Below, in pieces: positions 33,352 to 42,683 of a stretch of DNA of 64,000 nucleotides; the stretch's first letter is position 1; each line of letters begins with the position of its first letter. The translations under genes were made by a program, and so were the position numbers. Source of the DNA: Mesorhizobium sp. M1D.F.Ca.ET.043.01.1.1 (lineage in GTDB: Bacteria > Pseudomonadota > Alphaproteobacteria > Rhizobiales > Rhizobiaceae). The stretch covers positions 930,001 to 994,000 of the forward strand of contig NZ_CP034444.1 in NCBI RefSeq assembly GCF_003952385.1. The letters are read 5' to 3'. The notes beneath the pieces are model-generated. The model was not told where the DNA came from and ran no database searches. It saw only the letters and a list, made by a program, of their open reading frames with translations.

Positions 33352-34530
33352 ATGCGGAAGAACGACAAGGTGGCGGCGATCGTGCCGGAGGTGATCGGCT
33401 GGCGACAGGCGATCCACGCCAATCCGGAACTCGGCTTCGCCGAGGATGAAACGGCGGCTTTTGTCGCGGCAAAGCTCAAAGAATTCGGCCTTGCCGTCCA
33501 TACCGATGTCAGCGCCACGGCGGTGGTGGCGACGCTGACCAAAGGCGCGAGCGGCAAGGCCATCGCGCTGCGCGCCGAGCTCGACGCGCTGCCGATCAAG
33601 GAAGGTGCCGATATCGCCTACGCCTCGCGCAAGGACGGCGTCATGCATGCCTGCGGCCACGACGGCCACACCGCGATGCTGCTCGGCGCGGCCAGGCTGC
33701 TCGCCGAAAACGAGGATTTCGACGGCACCGTGGTGTTCGTTTTCCAGCCGGCCGAGGAGGTGCTTGGCGGCGGCAGGAAGATGATCGAGGACGGGCTGCT
33801 GAAACGCTTCCCGGTAGAGCAGGTGTTTGCCGTGCACAACTGGCCGGGCTTTCCGGAAGGCCATATCGGCGTGCGCGCCGGGCCGCAGATGGCCGCGGTC
33901 GACGATTTCGAGATCGTCTTTCGCGGCAGCGGCTGCCACGCGGCGATGCCGCATCTGGGCGACGATCCGCTGCTGGCCGCGGCGAGCTTCGTCACCGCGA
34001 TCCAGCGGCTGGTCTCCCGCAGCGTCGATCCGCTGTCGCCGGCGGTGCTGTCGGTGACGCAGATCCATGGCGGTCGCTTCAACAATTTCGTGCCGGGCGA
34101 GGTGAAGGTCGAAGGCACCTGCCGCTTCTACGACCTAGCGCTTTCCGACCATAGCGCGGTCGAGATCGAGCGCGTGGCGCAGGCTGCGGCCGCCATGCAC
34201 GGCGCCAGGGCTGAGCCCACCTACAGGCGCGGCTATCCGCCCGTGGTGAACCCGGCAAGCGGCGCAAAGCTTGCGGCGCAAGCCGGCGCGGATACGGTGG
34301 GCGCCGAACGCGTGGTCGACGAATTCCAGCCCAGCATGGGCTGCGAGGATTTCGCCTTCCTGCTGCAGGGCGTCGGCGACGGCGCCTATGTGTGGATCGG
34401 CGCCGGCGATGTCGGCCCAGGCGCGGGACTGCATGGCGACCGCTTCGTCTTCAACGATGCCATCGTCCCGATCGGCATCCGCTTCTTCCTCAATGTCGTC
34501 CAGCGCGCGCTGCCAGTCGGCGGAAGGTAG
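33352..34530 (+). CDS. M20 family amidohydrolase (hippurate-hydrolase-like)
   Basis: A 392-residue cytoplasmic metallo-amidohydrolase. Motifs are WRQAIHANPELGFAE, LRAELDALPI, HACGHDGHTAML (metal ligands), FQPAEEVLGGG and GEVKVEGTCR. The final PSMGCEDFAFL carries a further ligand. Members cleave N-acyl amino acids or indole conjugates. ATG 33352 has a GCGGAG site; ATG 33322 adds ten residues. It lies just before the ATP-grasp gene on the same strand, about 65 bases apart, suggesting linked amide-bond breaking and making. Confidence 0.9.
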   Translation: MRKNDKVAAIVPEVIGWRQAIHANPELGFAEDETAAFVAAKLKEFGLAVHTDVSATAVVATLTKGASGKAIALRAELDALPIKEGADIAYASRKDGVMHACGHDGHTAMLLGAARLLAENEDFDGTVVFVFQPAEEVLGGGRKMIEDGLLKRFPVEQVFAVHNWPGFPEGHIGVRAGPQMAAVDDFEIVFRGSGCHAAMPHLGDDPLLAAASFVTAIQRLVSRSVDPLSPAVLSVTQIHGGRFNNFVPGEVKVEGTCRFYDLALSDHSAVEIERVAQAAAAMHGARAEPTYRRGYPPVVNPASGAKLAAQAGADTVGAERVVDEFQPSMGCEDFAFLLQGVGDGAYVWIGAGDVGPGAGLHGDRFVFNDAIVPIGIRFFLNVVQRALPVGGR

Positions 34531-34594
34531 CGCAATTGCCAAGTCCGCCGATTTCACGCAACGGTCTTCACGACGGAAACGATCGCGAGACCTG

Positions 34595-35761
34595 ATGCCG
34601 GGGGCTGACAAAACCGTGCTCATCACCGGGGCGCGCGCGCCGGTGGCGCTGCATCTGGCGCGCCTGCTCCATGGCGCCGGCCGCCGGGTGATCTTGGCCG
34701 ACGCGCCGGCGCGCCCAATCGCCGCCACGAGCAAAGCCTGCGCGCGCTACCATCGGCTGCCGCCGCCGCGCTTCGAGCCGCGGGCCTATGCCGAGGCGGT
34801 CGAAGCGCTGGTTCGGGCGGAAGGCATAGATCTCGTCATTCCAACCTGCGAGGAAGTCTTTCATCTCGCCATGGCTTGGCGTGGCCGGGCGATGCCGGCA
34901 CGATTGTTCGCCCCCGGCATCGAGCTTCTGGCGGAAGTCCACAACAAGCATGCCTTCATCCGGCTGGCCGAACGGCTTGGGCTCGCCGTGCCGGAAACAG
35001 TGCTGCTGCAATCGACCGCCGATCTTGAGGCGGTGCGCGGCCGGTCACGCGAGCTGGTGTTCAAGCCGGTCTGGTCGCGCTTCGCCAGCCATGTGCTGCT
35101 GCGTCCGACGCCGGATTTTCTCGACGCCATCGCCCCCTCGCCCGCCATGCCGTGGGTGGCGCAGCGTTTTGTCGATGGCGACGAGATCAGCGCCTATGCG
35201 GTTGCGCGCGAGGGCAGGCTCAAGGCGCTGGCGCTCTACCGCTCGCTCTACCGCGCCGGCAAGGGCGCCGGGATCTTCTTCGAACGGGTCGAAGATCAGG
35301 CAGCGCGCGAACTGGTCGAGCGCATCGTCACCGCAACTGGATGGACTGGCCAAATCTCCTTTGACCTGATGCGCGAGGAGGACGGCCGCGTGCTGCCGCT
35401 GGAGTGCAATCCGCGCGCGGTGAGCGGCCTGCATTTTTTTCGCGACACGGCGCGGTTTGCCGATGCGGTGCTCGGTGACGGGCCGGAAGTGATCCCCGAC
35501 GTCATCGCGCCGCAAACGGTGCGGCTTGCGATGTGGATCTACGGACTGCCGGCAGCGTTGCGTTCTGGTGGCCTCGGCGGCTTTCGGAAGGCCATGCGCG
35601 ATGGCCAGGAATTGCTCGACTGGCCGGGCGACCCTGCACCTGTGAAGGCGCAGTGGCCGGCCTTGGCCGAGATCGCCGGAGTGGCCTGGCGCCAAGGGAT
35701 CAGCCTGCAGGCGGCGGCCACCCGGGATATCGAGTGGAACGGGCCGAGCGACCGTTCTTGA
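34595..35761 (+). CDS. ATP-grasp ligase of unknown substrate
   Basis: The 388-residue protein has a Rossmann-like preATP domain (VLITGARAPVALHLARLLHG). The ATP-grasp fold follows: HNKHAFIRLAERLGLAVPE, ELVFKPVWSR (ATP lysine) and the metal-binding end VLPLECNPRAVSGLHFF. It resembles carbamoyl-phosphate-synthase-like or dipeptide-ligase ATP-grasp proteins of biosynthetic clusters. ATG 34595 has only a weak ribosome site. It is convergent with the Rieske gene, 29 bases between stops. It could activate a carboxylate for the adjacent six-gene operon; this is inference. Confidence 0.8.
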   Translation: MPGADKTVLITGARAPVALHLARLLHGAGRRVILADAPARPIAATSKACARYHRLPPPRFEPRAYAEAVEALVRAEGIDLVIPTCEEVFHLAMAWRGRAMPARLFAPGIELLAEVHNKHAFIRLAERLGLAVPETVLLQSTADLEAVRGRSRELVFKPVWSRFASHVLLRPTPDFLDAIAPSPAMPWVAQRFVDGDEISAYAVAREGRLKALALYRSLYRAGKGAGIFFERVEDQAARELVERIVTATGWTGQISFDLMREEDGRVLPLECNPRAVSGLHFFRDTARFADAVLGDGPEVIPDVIAPQTVRLAMWIYGLPAALRSGGLGGFRKAMRDGQELLDWPGDPAPVKAQWPALAEIAGVAWRQGISLQAAATRDIEWNGPSDRS

Positions 35762-35790
35762 GGTGTGAACTTCCTGCTGTCCGCGGCCGA

Positions 35791-36792
35791 TCACAATTCG
35801 ATCTGATGCACCCTTGGCTCACTCGCCGCCACCGGCATCTTCCCTTCCATGATCGCCGTAATATCCCGGCGCAGGAAATCGAGCGGGCCGATCACCGGCA
35901 GTGCCCGGGGCGCGAAACGGGCGTTGTCGCTTGCGGACTTCAGCACGCGGCGATCCTGGTGCAGCGCGATGGTGAAGAGCGGCTTGAAGGCGAGCGCCTT
36001 CAACTCACCGAGCAGGCCCTGGCGGCGGCCGATCAGCCAGCCGACGCCCTCGACGGTGCGGTCGTCGGCCTGCCGCAGGTGGAAGGTGGTGGCGAGCACC
36101 AGCCCGTCCTTGCCCCAATATTCGAGCTCGGCGATGCCGGGATGGCGGAAGCGGCCGATGGTTTTCGCGCGCTCGCCTTCCAGCAGCCGGCTGATCAGGC
36201 CTTGCTGGCGATCCTCGCCGGTGTAGCGGGCTTCGACCCAGCCTTCGCCGCCGGTCACCTCGACCTGCACCAGATGCCGCTTCGAGGTCAGGCCGCGCAG
36301 CAGGCCCTTGTGCGTGAAATGGGTGTGGGTGGCGTCGAGAATGTTTTCTGCGACATCGATGACGGTCGACTGCGTCGATGAGCGCAGCCGCCGCGCGATG
36401 ATGTCCTTGCCTTGCATGCAGTGGAGATAGGGTTCGCCCTGCGGCGTGCCGGAAGAGACGAAGACGACGTCGTCGCGTTCGATCGCGGCGTAGCGGCGCA
36501 CGCGGTAATGCGGCATGGTGCCGACATGGCCGGGAATGGCGGTGCAGCGGCCTTCGCCGTCATAGCGCCAGCCGTGGTAGGGACATTCGATCTCGCCGCC
36601 GACGACCTTGCCGATCGAGAGCTCCACCAGCCGGTGCGGGCAGCGGTCGAACAGCGCGGCAATGCCCTGCGCGGAGCGGAAAAGCACCAACGGTGAGCCA
36701 TCGAGAAGGACGCGCTTCGGCCGCTTTGCTATATCGGCCGACAGCGCCACCGCCTGCCAGTGATCCTTCGCATGATCCCGGCGCTCGCTCAC
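35791..36792 (-). CDS. Rieske non-heme iron oxygenase, alpha-subunit-like
   Basis: A 333-residue oxygenase, last gene of the operon. The Rieske centre is C51-x-H53 (CPHR) and C70-x2-H73 (CPYHGW). The mononuclear iron site is N150, D153, H156, H161 in [15 protein letters not shown]. Both centres are intact. It uses reduced ferredoxin/reductase from elsewhere, as none is encoded here. It overlaps the GNAT-like gene by four bases. Family members hydroxylate or demethylate aromatic or isoprenoid substrates; the substrate here is probably the product of the upstream enzymes. Confidence 0.9.
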   Translation of the reverse strand: MSERRDHAKDHWQAVALSADIAKRPKRVLLDGSPLVLFRSAQGIAALFDRCPHRLVELSIGKVVGGEIECPYHGWRYDGEGRCTAIPGHVGTMPHYRVRRYAAIERDDVVFVSSGTPQGEPYLHCMQGKDIIARRLRSSTQSTVIDVAENILDATHTHFTHKGLLRGLTSKRHLVQVEVTGGEGWVEARYTGEDRQQGLISRLLEGERAKTIGRFRHPGIAELEYWGKDGLVLATTFHLRQADDRTVEGVGWLIGRRQGLLGELKALAFKPLFTIALHQDRRVLKSASDNARFAPRALPVIGPLDFLRRDITAIMEGKMPVAASEPRVHQIEL

Positions 36793-37934
36793 AATTCGAA
36801 CCTCCTGAGCAGAGGAATGCCTACCAGCGCCAGCACGCTCTCCATGATGCGGATCGCCAGGCGCCGGCGGCGCGGAAGGTGATCGGCATAGACGGCGATG
36901 TACTCGATCGCCGCAACCGCGCCGCGCAGGCGCTTGAAGCCCGCCGCGCCGGCGCTCATGTTGAAGAACAGGCCGCGCGCCGTCGCATGGTCCTGCCCCA
37001 TCGCCATCACCATGCGGTAGAGCCCCTCGCCGAGCGGCAGGCGGGTATCATAGCCGACGATCGGCTGGGTGAGCGTGGCGCCATTCTCGAACAGGCCGGT
37101 GACCGCGACGAGTTCGCCGCCCGGCCGGCGCAGACCGGCAAGGCTGATGACGCCGCGCCGGTGCATCTCGGCGATGTAGCGGGCTGTGTAGCGCGGATTG
37201 AGCGGCGTGTATTTTTCCAGATAGAGCATGTTGTAGAGCTGCTCGGCGCGCGCATAGTCGGCCCCACTGAAGTCGGCGTCACCAACCCGCACGAAATGCG
37301 TGGTGCCGAGCTGCTTGCGGTCGCGCTTCAGGTTCTTTGTCATGACAGGTGCTGCGCTGCGGTCGGCGAAGATGTAGACCTGCCGCGCCGCCAGCATGCG
37401 GAAGCCTTCGGCCTTCAGGGCCGCGATGCTCGCAGGATCGGCGATCTCGTTCAACGAGCGAATGACGATGGCACGGTCGGGGAAGCGCGCGACCAGCGCC
37501 GAGCGAAGCGCCGCGATTGTCCGCCGATCGAGCAGCGGCACCGGATTGGTGGAATAGAGCCAGTTGTTGACCTGCACCTGATGGTCGAGGCCGCTTGCCC
37601 TCACCAGCGGCGCGCAGGCGCCGATGAGGGCCCGGAGCGCGCGCCGCAGCAGCGGGTGGGCGGCGAAGTTGCGCGTCTCGTCTATCGCATAGTCGATATA
37701 GGCGCTGGAGGGGCAGCAGATGTAGCAGTTCGGCGCCTCGCCGGCGTCGTTGAGCGTCAGCGGAAAGCTCCGGCCCGCGACCTCGAGGGTTTCGACTTTG
37801 GTCGTCAGATTTGCGACGAGGTCGTTTACCGGCACCTCGTTGAACAACCGGACGAAAGCCTCGACGTTGGCCGGGATGTTTTCGACGCGGTCGGCCTGTT
37901 GGACCGGCATTTCCGTGGCGATCGCCCGGCTCAC
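36789..37934 (-). CDS. GNAT-fold acyltransferase-like protein
   Basis: A 381-residue protein. The N-terminal half is poorly recognised ([21 protein letters not shown]). The C-terminal half resembles GNAT/FemAB-like N-acyltransferases ([21 protein letters not shown], then [25 protein letters not shown]). It overlaps its neighbours by four bases on each side. The acyl donor could be ACP- or CoA-bound material from the KAS III. No catalytic residue can be assigned with certainty. Confidence 0.72.
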   Translation of the reverse strand: MSRAIATEMPVQQADRVENIPANVEAFVRLFNEVPVNDLVANLTTKVETLEVAGRSFPLTLNDAGEAPNCYICCPSSAYIDYAIDETRNFAAHPLLRRALRALIGACAPLVRASGLDHQVQVNNWLYSTNPVPLLDRRTIAALRSALVARFPDRAIVIRSLNEIADPASIAALKAEGFRMLAARQVYIFADRSAAPVMTKNLKRDRKQLGTTHFVRVGDADFSGADYARAEQLYNMLYLEKYTPLNPRYTARYIAEMHRRGVISLAGLRRPGGELVAVTGLFENGATLTQPIVGYDTRLPLGEGLYRMVMAMGQDHATARGLFFNMSAGAAGFKRLRGAVAAIEYIAVYADHLPRRRRLAIRIMESVLALVGIPLLRRFEL

Positions 37935-39187
37935 GGAGCCCGCTCCGGCCGGCGTTCGACGCGGCGCAGCTTGCGGCTCGTCTCCAGCGGCAGCGGCGCG
38001 CGAATGAGAGTGACGGCCGCGGTTGCCTTTCGTGCTTCAAAAAGCGCGCGCACCGCCTGATGTGCGGAGGCGGCAGCTTCGTCGGCGAGCGCCGGAAGCA
38101 GTCTCAGCTCGATCGCATCGGGCGCGGTCTGCACGAGCCGAAAATCGTCGATGCGGCGGTCGGCCTTGAGCACGGCGTTGCGCAGCACATCCGGCGTGAC
38201 GAGGATCGGACCGCATGGCGAATCCAGCCGGAAGACATCGTCCATGCGGCCGATGATCTCGTCGACGCAGCGCAGCGGCGAGCCGCAGCGGCAGGGCCGC
38301 TCCGAAAGCCGCAGCAGGTCATTCATCCGGTAGCGCGCCATGATCTGCGTGCGGCGGCGGAAAGCAGTGACCAAAGGCGTCACCAAACTATCGCCGGCCG
38401 GCTCGAATTCGAAGAAGACCGAGTCTTCGGCAAGATGCAGGCTGCCGTGCCGGCAGGTCACGGCAAACAGCCCTTCGGTCGCCATGTAGATCTGGTCGAG
38501 CGGCAGCCGGAAGAAATCTTCGATAACCGGACGGTCGACCGGATCGAGCGTCTCGGCGGCCGAGAAGATGCGTTTCGGCTGGAGGCGGAAGCCTTGGGCG
38601 GCGAAATGCCTCAGCACTTTCGGCGGCGCGATGATCACAGTCGCATCGAAGGTTTCCAGCGCCCTGCGCCAGCGTTCCGGTCCGAGCGTCAGGTCGAAGA
38701 AGGCAAGCTTGATCAGCCGCGACCTGCGGGCGCTGTCGTAGAGGCCGGTGTTCTGCGGCAGGATGACGGCGACACGCATGCCGCGCCACAGAAGATCGGC
38801 CGCCGCCTTAGCGAGGATCGTGCCCAGCCAGCGGTATTTCTCCGCCTCCGAAATCACGAACAGGCCGCGATTGCCCGATGTGCCGGTGCTTGCGCCGACA
38901 GTGAGCGAACCGACGCGCCCATCGCGGGTCAAAGTCGCCCAGGCTTCGGCCGTGGTGATGCCGTGGATGTTGAAATCCTCGAAGCGTGCCATCAGCAGCG
39001 CCTTGTCGGTCACCGGCAGGTCGGTGAGACGCGCCGGCGCGTGGCGATAAAAAGGCGCGAGCGGCAGGTCGCGGTCGAGGAAACGGCGCAAGGCGGCCGC
39101 CTGCCAGCGCTCGAAGTCGGCGCGGCTCTTGCGCGAGACCCAGCTCGTCAGGGCGAAAGAGCCGATCGCTTCCGCCAAAGCGTTCAT
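37931..39187 (-). CDS. adenylate-forming enzyme, F390-synthetase/PaaK-like
   Basis: A 418-residue ANL-superfamily ligase of the PaaK/F390 branch. The phosphate-binding loop is [13 protein letters not shown] (residues about 98-110). MATEG is the A5-like motif, [10 protein letters not shown] supplies the ribose-binding Asp, and GRMDDVFRL is the hinge. A possible catalytic lysine is in [10 protein letters not shown] near the end. A CRCGSPL cysteine pair is present, as in F390-type enzymes. It would activate a carboxylate as an adenylate, and perhaps transfer it to the GNAT-like partner or form a lactone. Starts ATGA-overlapping the MBL stop. Confidence 0.85.
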   Translation of the reverse strand: MNALAEAIGSFALTSWVSRKSRADFERWQAAALRRFLDRDLPLAPFYRHAPARLTDLPVTDKALLMARFEDFNIHGITTAEAWATLTRDGRVGSLTVGASTGTSGNRGLFVISEAEKYRWLGTILAKAAADLLWRGMRVAVILPQNTGLYDSARRSRLIKLAFFDLTLGPERWRRALETFDATVIIAPPKVLRHFAAQGFRLQPKRIFSAAETLDPVDRPVIEDFFRLPLDQIYMATEGLFAVTCRHGSLHLAEDSVFFEFEPAGDSLVTPLVTAFRRRTQIMARYRMNDLLRLSERPCRCGSPLRCVDEIIGRMDDVFRLDSPCGPILVTPDVLRNAVLKADRRIDDFRLVQTAPDAIELRLLPALADEAAASAHQAVRALFEARKATAAVTLIRAPLPLETSRKLRRVERRPERAP

Positions 39188-40017
39188 GCGGCCTCCGGAT
39201 CACTCAGTGCCAGATCGTAGGCCGTCGGCACCGGATCATGGCAGAGAACCACCTCGCCGCCAGCGGCCATGAAACGCCGCAACATAGCGCTGGTCGGCTC
39301 GATTGCCACGGCATCCTCGGCGATCAGCGTGGCCGGGAAGCCGGGCGTGCGGCTTTCGGTCAAGGCTTGAAGCAGCCATTGCACGTCGACGGCATAGAAA
39401 AGCGGCCGATCGAGGCCGGCAAACAGCAGGCCGAACTGCCCATCGGCATGTCCAGGAAGATCGACCGCGATCACGCTGCCGTCGCCGAAGAGATCGCCGC
39501 CGCCGGGCACGCCATCGTTCGCTTTGACACGCGGCTTGGAGGACAGACCGTCCAAACGCGTCTCGAAATCCGCCGGAAAGAGCTCGGTGAAGATGCCGTG
39601 GCGCAAATTCCGGCGCGGTGTTCGCGCCTTGACCCGCGTCCAGGCGGCATCGCTGGCGATGAAGCGCGCCTTTGGAAACAGCGACAGGCCGGAAATGTGG
39701 TCGGCATGGAAATGGGTGACGATGACGGTGCCTATGTCATCCGGCGAAAGGCCGAAATACTTCAGCACCGGCAAGACCTGTCCCGCGGCGTTGAGCTCGG
39801 GTTTCAGCAACGCGCCATAGAGGCGCAGCATCCGGCCCCGTCGCTCTCCCGAAAGCGCTTCTTGCGTATAGCCGGTATCGACCAGCACCGCTCCGGCGAG
39901 GGGATGCAAGATCAGCCCGTAACGCACGCGCAGCCGCACGCTTTGCCAGCTGCCGCCGCGCAGGATGAGCCGTTCGGCGGCGTTGACCCAGGCGCTGTTG
40001 GCGAAGACGATCTTCAT
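39184..40017 (-). CDS. metallo-beta-lactamase-fold hydrolase
   Basis: The 277-residue MBL-fold enzyme has the metal motif THFHADHISG (H102, H104, D106, H107), a DLPGHADGQ segment with the next His, and DVQW for the bridging Asp. The layout resembles AHL-lactonase or thioesterase-like members. In the operon it may release or edit a thioester or lactone intermediate, the place taken by the alpha/beta-hydrolase OleB in olefin pathways. The start overlaps the upstream SDR stop by four bases. Confidence 0.85.
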   Translation of the reverse strand: MKIVFANSAWVNAAERLILRGGSWQSVRLRVRYGLILHPLAGAVLVDTGYTQEALSGERRGRMLRLYGALLKPELNAAGQVLPVLKYFGLSPDDIGTVIVTHFHADHISGLSLFPKARFIASDAAWTRVKARTPRRNLRHGIFTELFPADFETRLDGLSSKPRVKANDGVPGGGDLFGDGSVIAVDLPGHADGQFGLLFAGLDRPLFYAVDVQWLLQALTESRTPGFPATLIAEDAVAIEPTSAMLRRFMAAGGEVVLCHDPVPTAYDLALSDPEAA

Positions 40018-40997
40018 AGCCTGGCCCTGCTGAAGAAGGTGCGGTCGAGCCCCTCTTCGAGAGCGATCTTCGGCGTCCAGCCGAGCATGCGTCTTGCCTT
40101 GGAGAGATCCAGGCTCTGGGCGTAGGCGAAGAGGCCGAGTCCATAGCGGGTGACCGGCGGCTCCGGGCTGCCGGGCAGCCTGAGCGCCACCGCTTCCATC
40201 AGACCCGCCGCAAGCATTGCCGGCTGCAGCGGCATCGGCCGCCAGCGCGCCTCAAGGCCGGCGCGGGCGCAGGCCTCATCGGCGATGCGGCGCACCGGCA
40301 GCACCTCGCCGCCGGAGATGTTGAAGATCTGGCCTTCGGCCTCTTTGGGTGCCGCAAGCGCCGCCATGATGGCATCGACGACATCGTCGACATGGGTGAG
40401 ATCGATCGCGGCCCGACCGCCGCGGAAGAGTGGCAGCGACCGGCTCTTCGCCGCCTTGATCAGGCGCGGCAGCAGCGCGCGATCGCCGGTGCCGTAAATG
40501 CCGCGCGGCCTAAGCACCACCGGATGGATTTCGGCGGCGCTGAGCACGATCCGCTCCGCCTCGCGCTTGGTGCGGGCATAGTGGTTGACCGGGTCAGGCA
40601 AGGCCACGTCCTCAGTCAGGCCGAGCTGGTCGCGAAAGGCAAAGCAGACGGATGGGCTGGAGATGTGGACGAAGCGGCTGACGCCCTGCTGGATCGCGAA
40701 ATCGCGGAGGTTCCGCGTCGTCGAGACGTTTGCCATCTCGAAATCCTGCGGACGGCCGAACGGCGCGGAAAGCGCGGCGCAATGGATGACCCGCTCGACC
40801 CTGCCCAGTCTCGGATCGAGCGCTCCGTCGAGCGGCTGAGAAAGATCATGGCGGATGATGCGATGACCGGCGGCTTCCAGCGCGGCGCAACGGGCCGCGT
40901 CGCGGCCAAGGCCGAGCGCCAGCGTGCCCGTCGCCGCCAGCCGCTCGAGCACATGGGAACCGAGGAAGCCGCTGGCGCCGGTGACGAGGACAGCCAT
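40014..40997 (-). CDS. extended-SDR NAD(P)-dependent reductase/epimerase
   Basis: A 327-residue extended SDR with VTGASGFLGSHVLERL (cofactor motif), ISSPSVCF and the catalytic Tyr/Lys in HYARTKREAERIVL. The 3-beta-HSD-like signature LRPRGIYGTGDRALLPRLI and a C-terminal MLGWTPKIALEEGL follow. It resembles OleD-type ketoreductases of head-to-head condensation pathways as much as sugar epimerases. It begins two bases after the KAS III stop. Likely acts on the beta-keto product of the condensing enzyme. Confidence 0.87.
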   Translation of the reverse strand: MAVLVTGASGFLGSHVLERLAATGTLALGLGRDAARCAALEAAGHRIIRHDLSQPLDGALDPRLGRVERVIHCAALSAPFGRPQDFEMANVSTTRNLRDFAIQQGVSRFVHISSPSVCFAFRDQLGLTEDVALPDPVNHYARTKREAERIVLSAAEIHPVVLRPRGIYGTGDRALLPRLIKAAKSRSLPLFRGGRAAIDLTHVDDVVDAIMAALAAPKEAEGQIFNISGGEVLPVRRIADEACARAGLEARWRPMPLQPAMLAAGLMEAVALRLPGSPEPPVTRYGLGLFAYAQSLDLSKARRMLGWTPKIALEEGLDRTFFSRARL

Positions 40998-40999
40998 CG

Positions 41000-41992
41000 T
41001 CAGGCTTCCAACGCCATGCCGCCGAACGAGACGCCGGCCGAGGTGCCGAGGACGAGCAGCTTCATGCCCGGTGCCACACGGCCCTCGCGGCGCGCGATAT
41101 CGAGGGCGAAGGGAATGGAGGCGGCGATCTGGTTGCCGAAGCGGGCGGCAATGTCGACCAGCTTTTCCGGCGCGAAGCCGGTCTGGCGCGCCATGTGCGC
41201 AAGTGCCAACGGGCTTGCCTGATGCGGCACGACGAGGTCGATATCCTCATGCCGCCAGCCGGCACGCTCCAGCAGGTCTCCGACAAAGCTGCTGAAATGG
41301 CGCGACGTCAGGCGGAACAGTTCCTTGCCGTCCATGTGGAAAAGGCTGTGCTCGGCGAACTCTTCCGGCTGACGATGGAAATCGAAGCGCGTGCCGCCGG
41401 CGCCGATGCCGCAGGCTTCCCAGCCGGATGGATAAGTGCGCATCAGGCTCGCCGCCACCCTGCTGCCCTCGCCGGCCCCCGCCCTGCGCAGCACGGCCGC
41501 CGCCGCGCCGTCGCCGAAGAGTGCCGCGACCTCCGGCGCTTCCCGCCACGGCAGTGCGCGCGAAGCCACTTCGGCGGAGAAGACCAATGCCGTCTCGCAT
41601 TGCCCGGCGTCGATCGTGCGGCCTGCCGTCTCGAAGGCGGTGAGGAAGCCAAGGCAGGTGCTATTGACGTCGAAGGCGGCGGCCGAACCGTCGGCGAGGC
41701 CGAGACGCCGCATGACCAAAGGCGCGGTGGCCGGCAGCGGCTGGTAAGGCACGCCGCAGCCGCCGATGATCAGATCGACGGCCTCGGCTTCGAGCCCGGC
41801 ATCTTCAAGCGCGACCCGCGCGGCAGCGCAGGCGAGATCGATCTGCGATTCGGCCTCGCAGACGTAACGCTCGACCACACCGGTGGCGGCTTCGAGCGCA
41901 CCCCGGCCGAGGCCCAGCCTCTCCTCCAGGGCGCGCGTGGTGATGCACTCTGCCGGCACCGCCCGGCCGGTTCCGACGATCCTGATCCGCAT
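41000..41992 (-). CDS. beta-ketoacyl-ACP synthase III-like condensing enzyme
   Basis: A 330-residue thiolase-fold condensing enzyme, first gene of the operon. The triad is Cys113 (DVNSTCLGFL), His257 (VPHQASPLALA) and Asn287 (RFGNQIAASIP). GDGAAAAVL and the GTSAGVSFGGM end are also present. Chain-initiating or head-to-head condensation is expected. The housekeeping FabH normally lies with plsX, not here, so this is an accessory copy. ATG 41992 has GGGGGAGG adjacent. It heads the transcript; a region with two palindromes lies upstream. Confidence 0.9.
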   Translation of the reverse strand: MRIRIVGTGRAVPAECITTRALEERLGLGRGALEAATGVVERYVCEAESQIDLACAAARVALEDAGLEAEAVDLIIGGCGVPYQPLPATAPLVMRRLGLADGSAAAFDVNSTCLGFLTAFETAGRTIDAGQCETALVFSAEVASRALPWREAPEVAALFGDGAAAAVLRRAGAGEGSRVAASLMRTYPSGWEACGIGAGGTRFDFHRQPEEFAEHSLFHMDGKELFRLTSRHFSSFVGDLLERAGWRHEDIDLVVPHQASPLALAHMARQTGFAPEKLVDIAARFGNQIAASIPFALDIARREGRVAPGMKLLVLGTSAGVSFGGMALEA

Positions 41993-42223
41993 CCTCCCCC
42001 GCCGCGTGAGCTTGGCGTCTATCTAACTCAAAATGCGGTTTGGAGCGACGCCCATCATCAAGCCGAACGAATGCCTGGTGCGGGGATACCCCGTTGATTG
42101 CAGACAAATCTGCTGTAAGTATACTTTGCGGGGGTGATATCGCAGGCCAGATTCACCGGCAGGTAAAAGACCTCCCGCCTGGCACGAAAATCAACAAAGT
42201 GACGATCGGCGACCGCTAAGACC
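41993..42223. promoter_or_regulatory. upstream region of the KAS III operon with two palindromes
   Basis: CGGGG-ATA-CCCCG (42081-42093) and GCAGA-CAAA-TCTGC (42100-42113) lie side by side 90-120 bases upstream of the operon. They could be operators or RNA hairpins. A plus-strand frame (TTG 42040 to TAA 42217-42219, about 59 codons, ending GTKINKVTIGDR) looks protein-like but lacks a ribosome site. It is below the size I would call a gene. Confidence 0.45.
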
Positions 42224-42673
42224 TCAGGCCTTGCGTTCCCACCGCCGGTCGGGCGTCTGCTGCCAGTAAGTGACGGCGTGGCCGGCTTCCTTCATCGTCT
42301 TCCAGTGGCCGCGCGCGCCTTCGAGCTGTGCCGCGTCATGGCCGTCGAACAGAAAGACGGCGCGCTCGTAGCCGGAAAGCTCGGGCGGCACGGCGCCGTC
42401 GACGAGGAAGCGGATCTGCGCGGCATTGGGATTGCCCTCGCCCGTGGTGAGCAGGACCGGCTGCTCGGCCGGATAGGCCTCGCGGTCGGTGGCATGCGCC
42501 AGGAAGGAATCGTCGCGGAAAATCCACAGATGCTGGTCGAGCGCGTCGCGCCGCTCCTCGGTTCCGGTCTGCACCACCGCGCGCCAGCCGCGCTCCACGC
42601 TGCGCTCGAGCAGGCCCGGCAGCGCCTCCTCGAGCGTCGATTCCGTCAAATGGTAGAAGAGGATGTCGGCCAT
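42224..42673 (-). CDS. holC: DNA polymerase III chi subunit
   Basis: The 149-residue HolC links single-strand binding protein to the clamp loader at the replication fork. It starts MADILFYHLTESTLEEALPG and has VQTGTEERRDALDQHLW and the conserved FLFDGHDAAQLEGARGHW. It begins 10 bases after the pepA stop, the usual pepA-holC pairing in proteobacteria. ATG 42673 is within GAAGG-ATG. Confidence 0.92.
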   Translation of the reverse strand: MADILFYHLTESTLEEALPGLLERSVERGWRAVVQTGTEERRDALDQHLWIFRDDSFLAHATDREAYPAEQPVLLTTGEGNPNAAQIRFLVDGAVPPELSGYERAVFLFDGHDAAQLEGARGHWKTMKEAGHAVTYWQQTPDRRWERKA

Positions 42674-42683
42674 CCTTCGAAGC

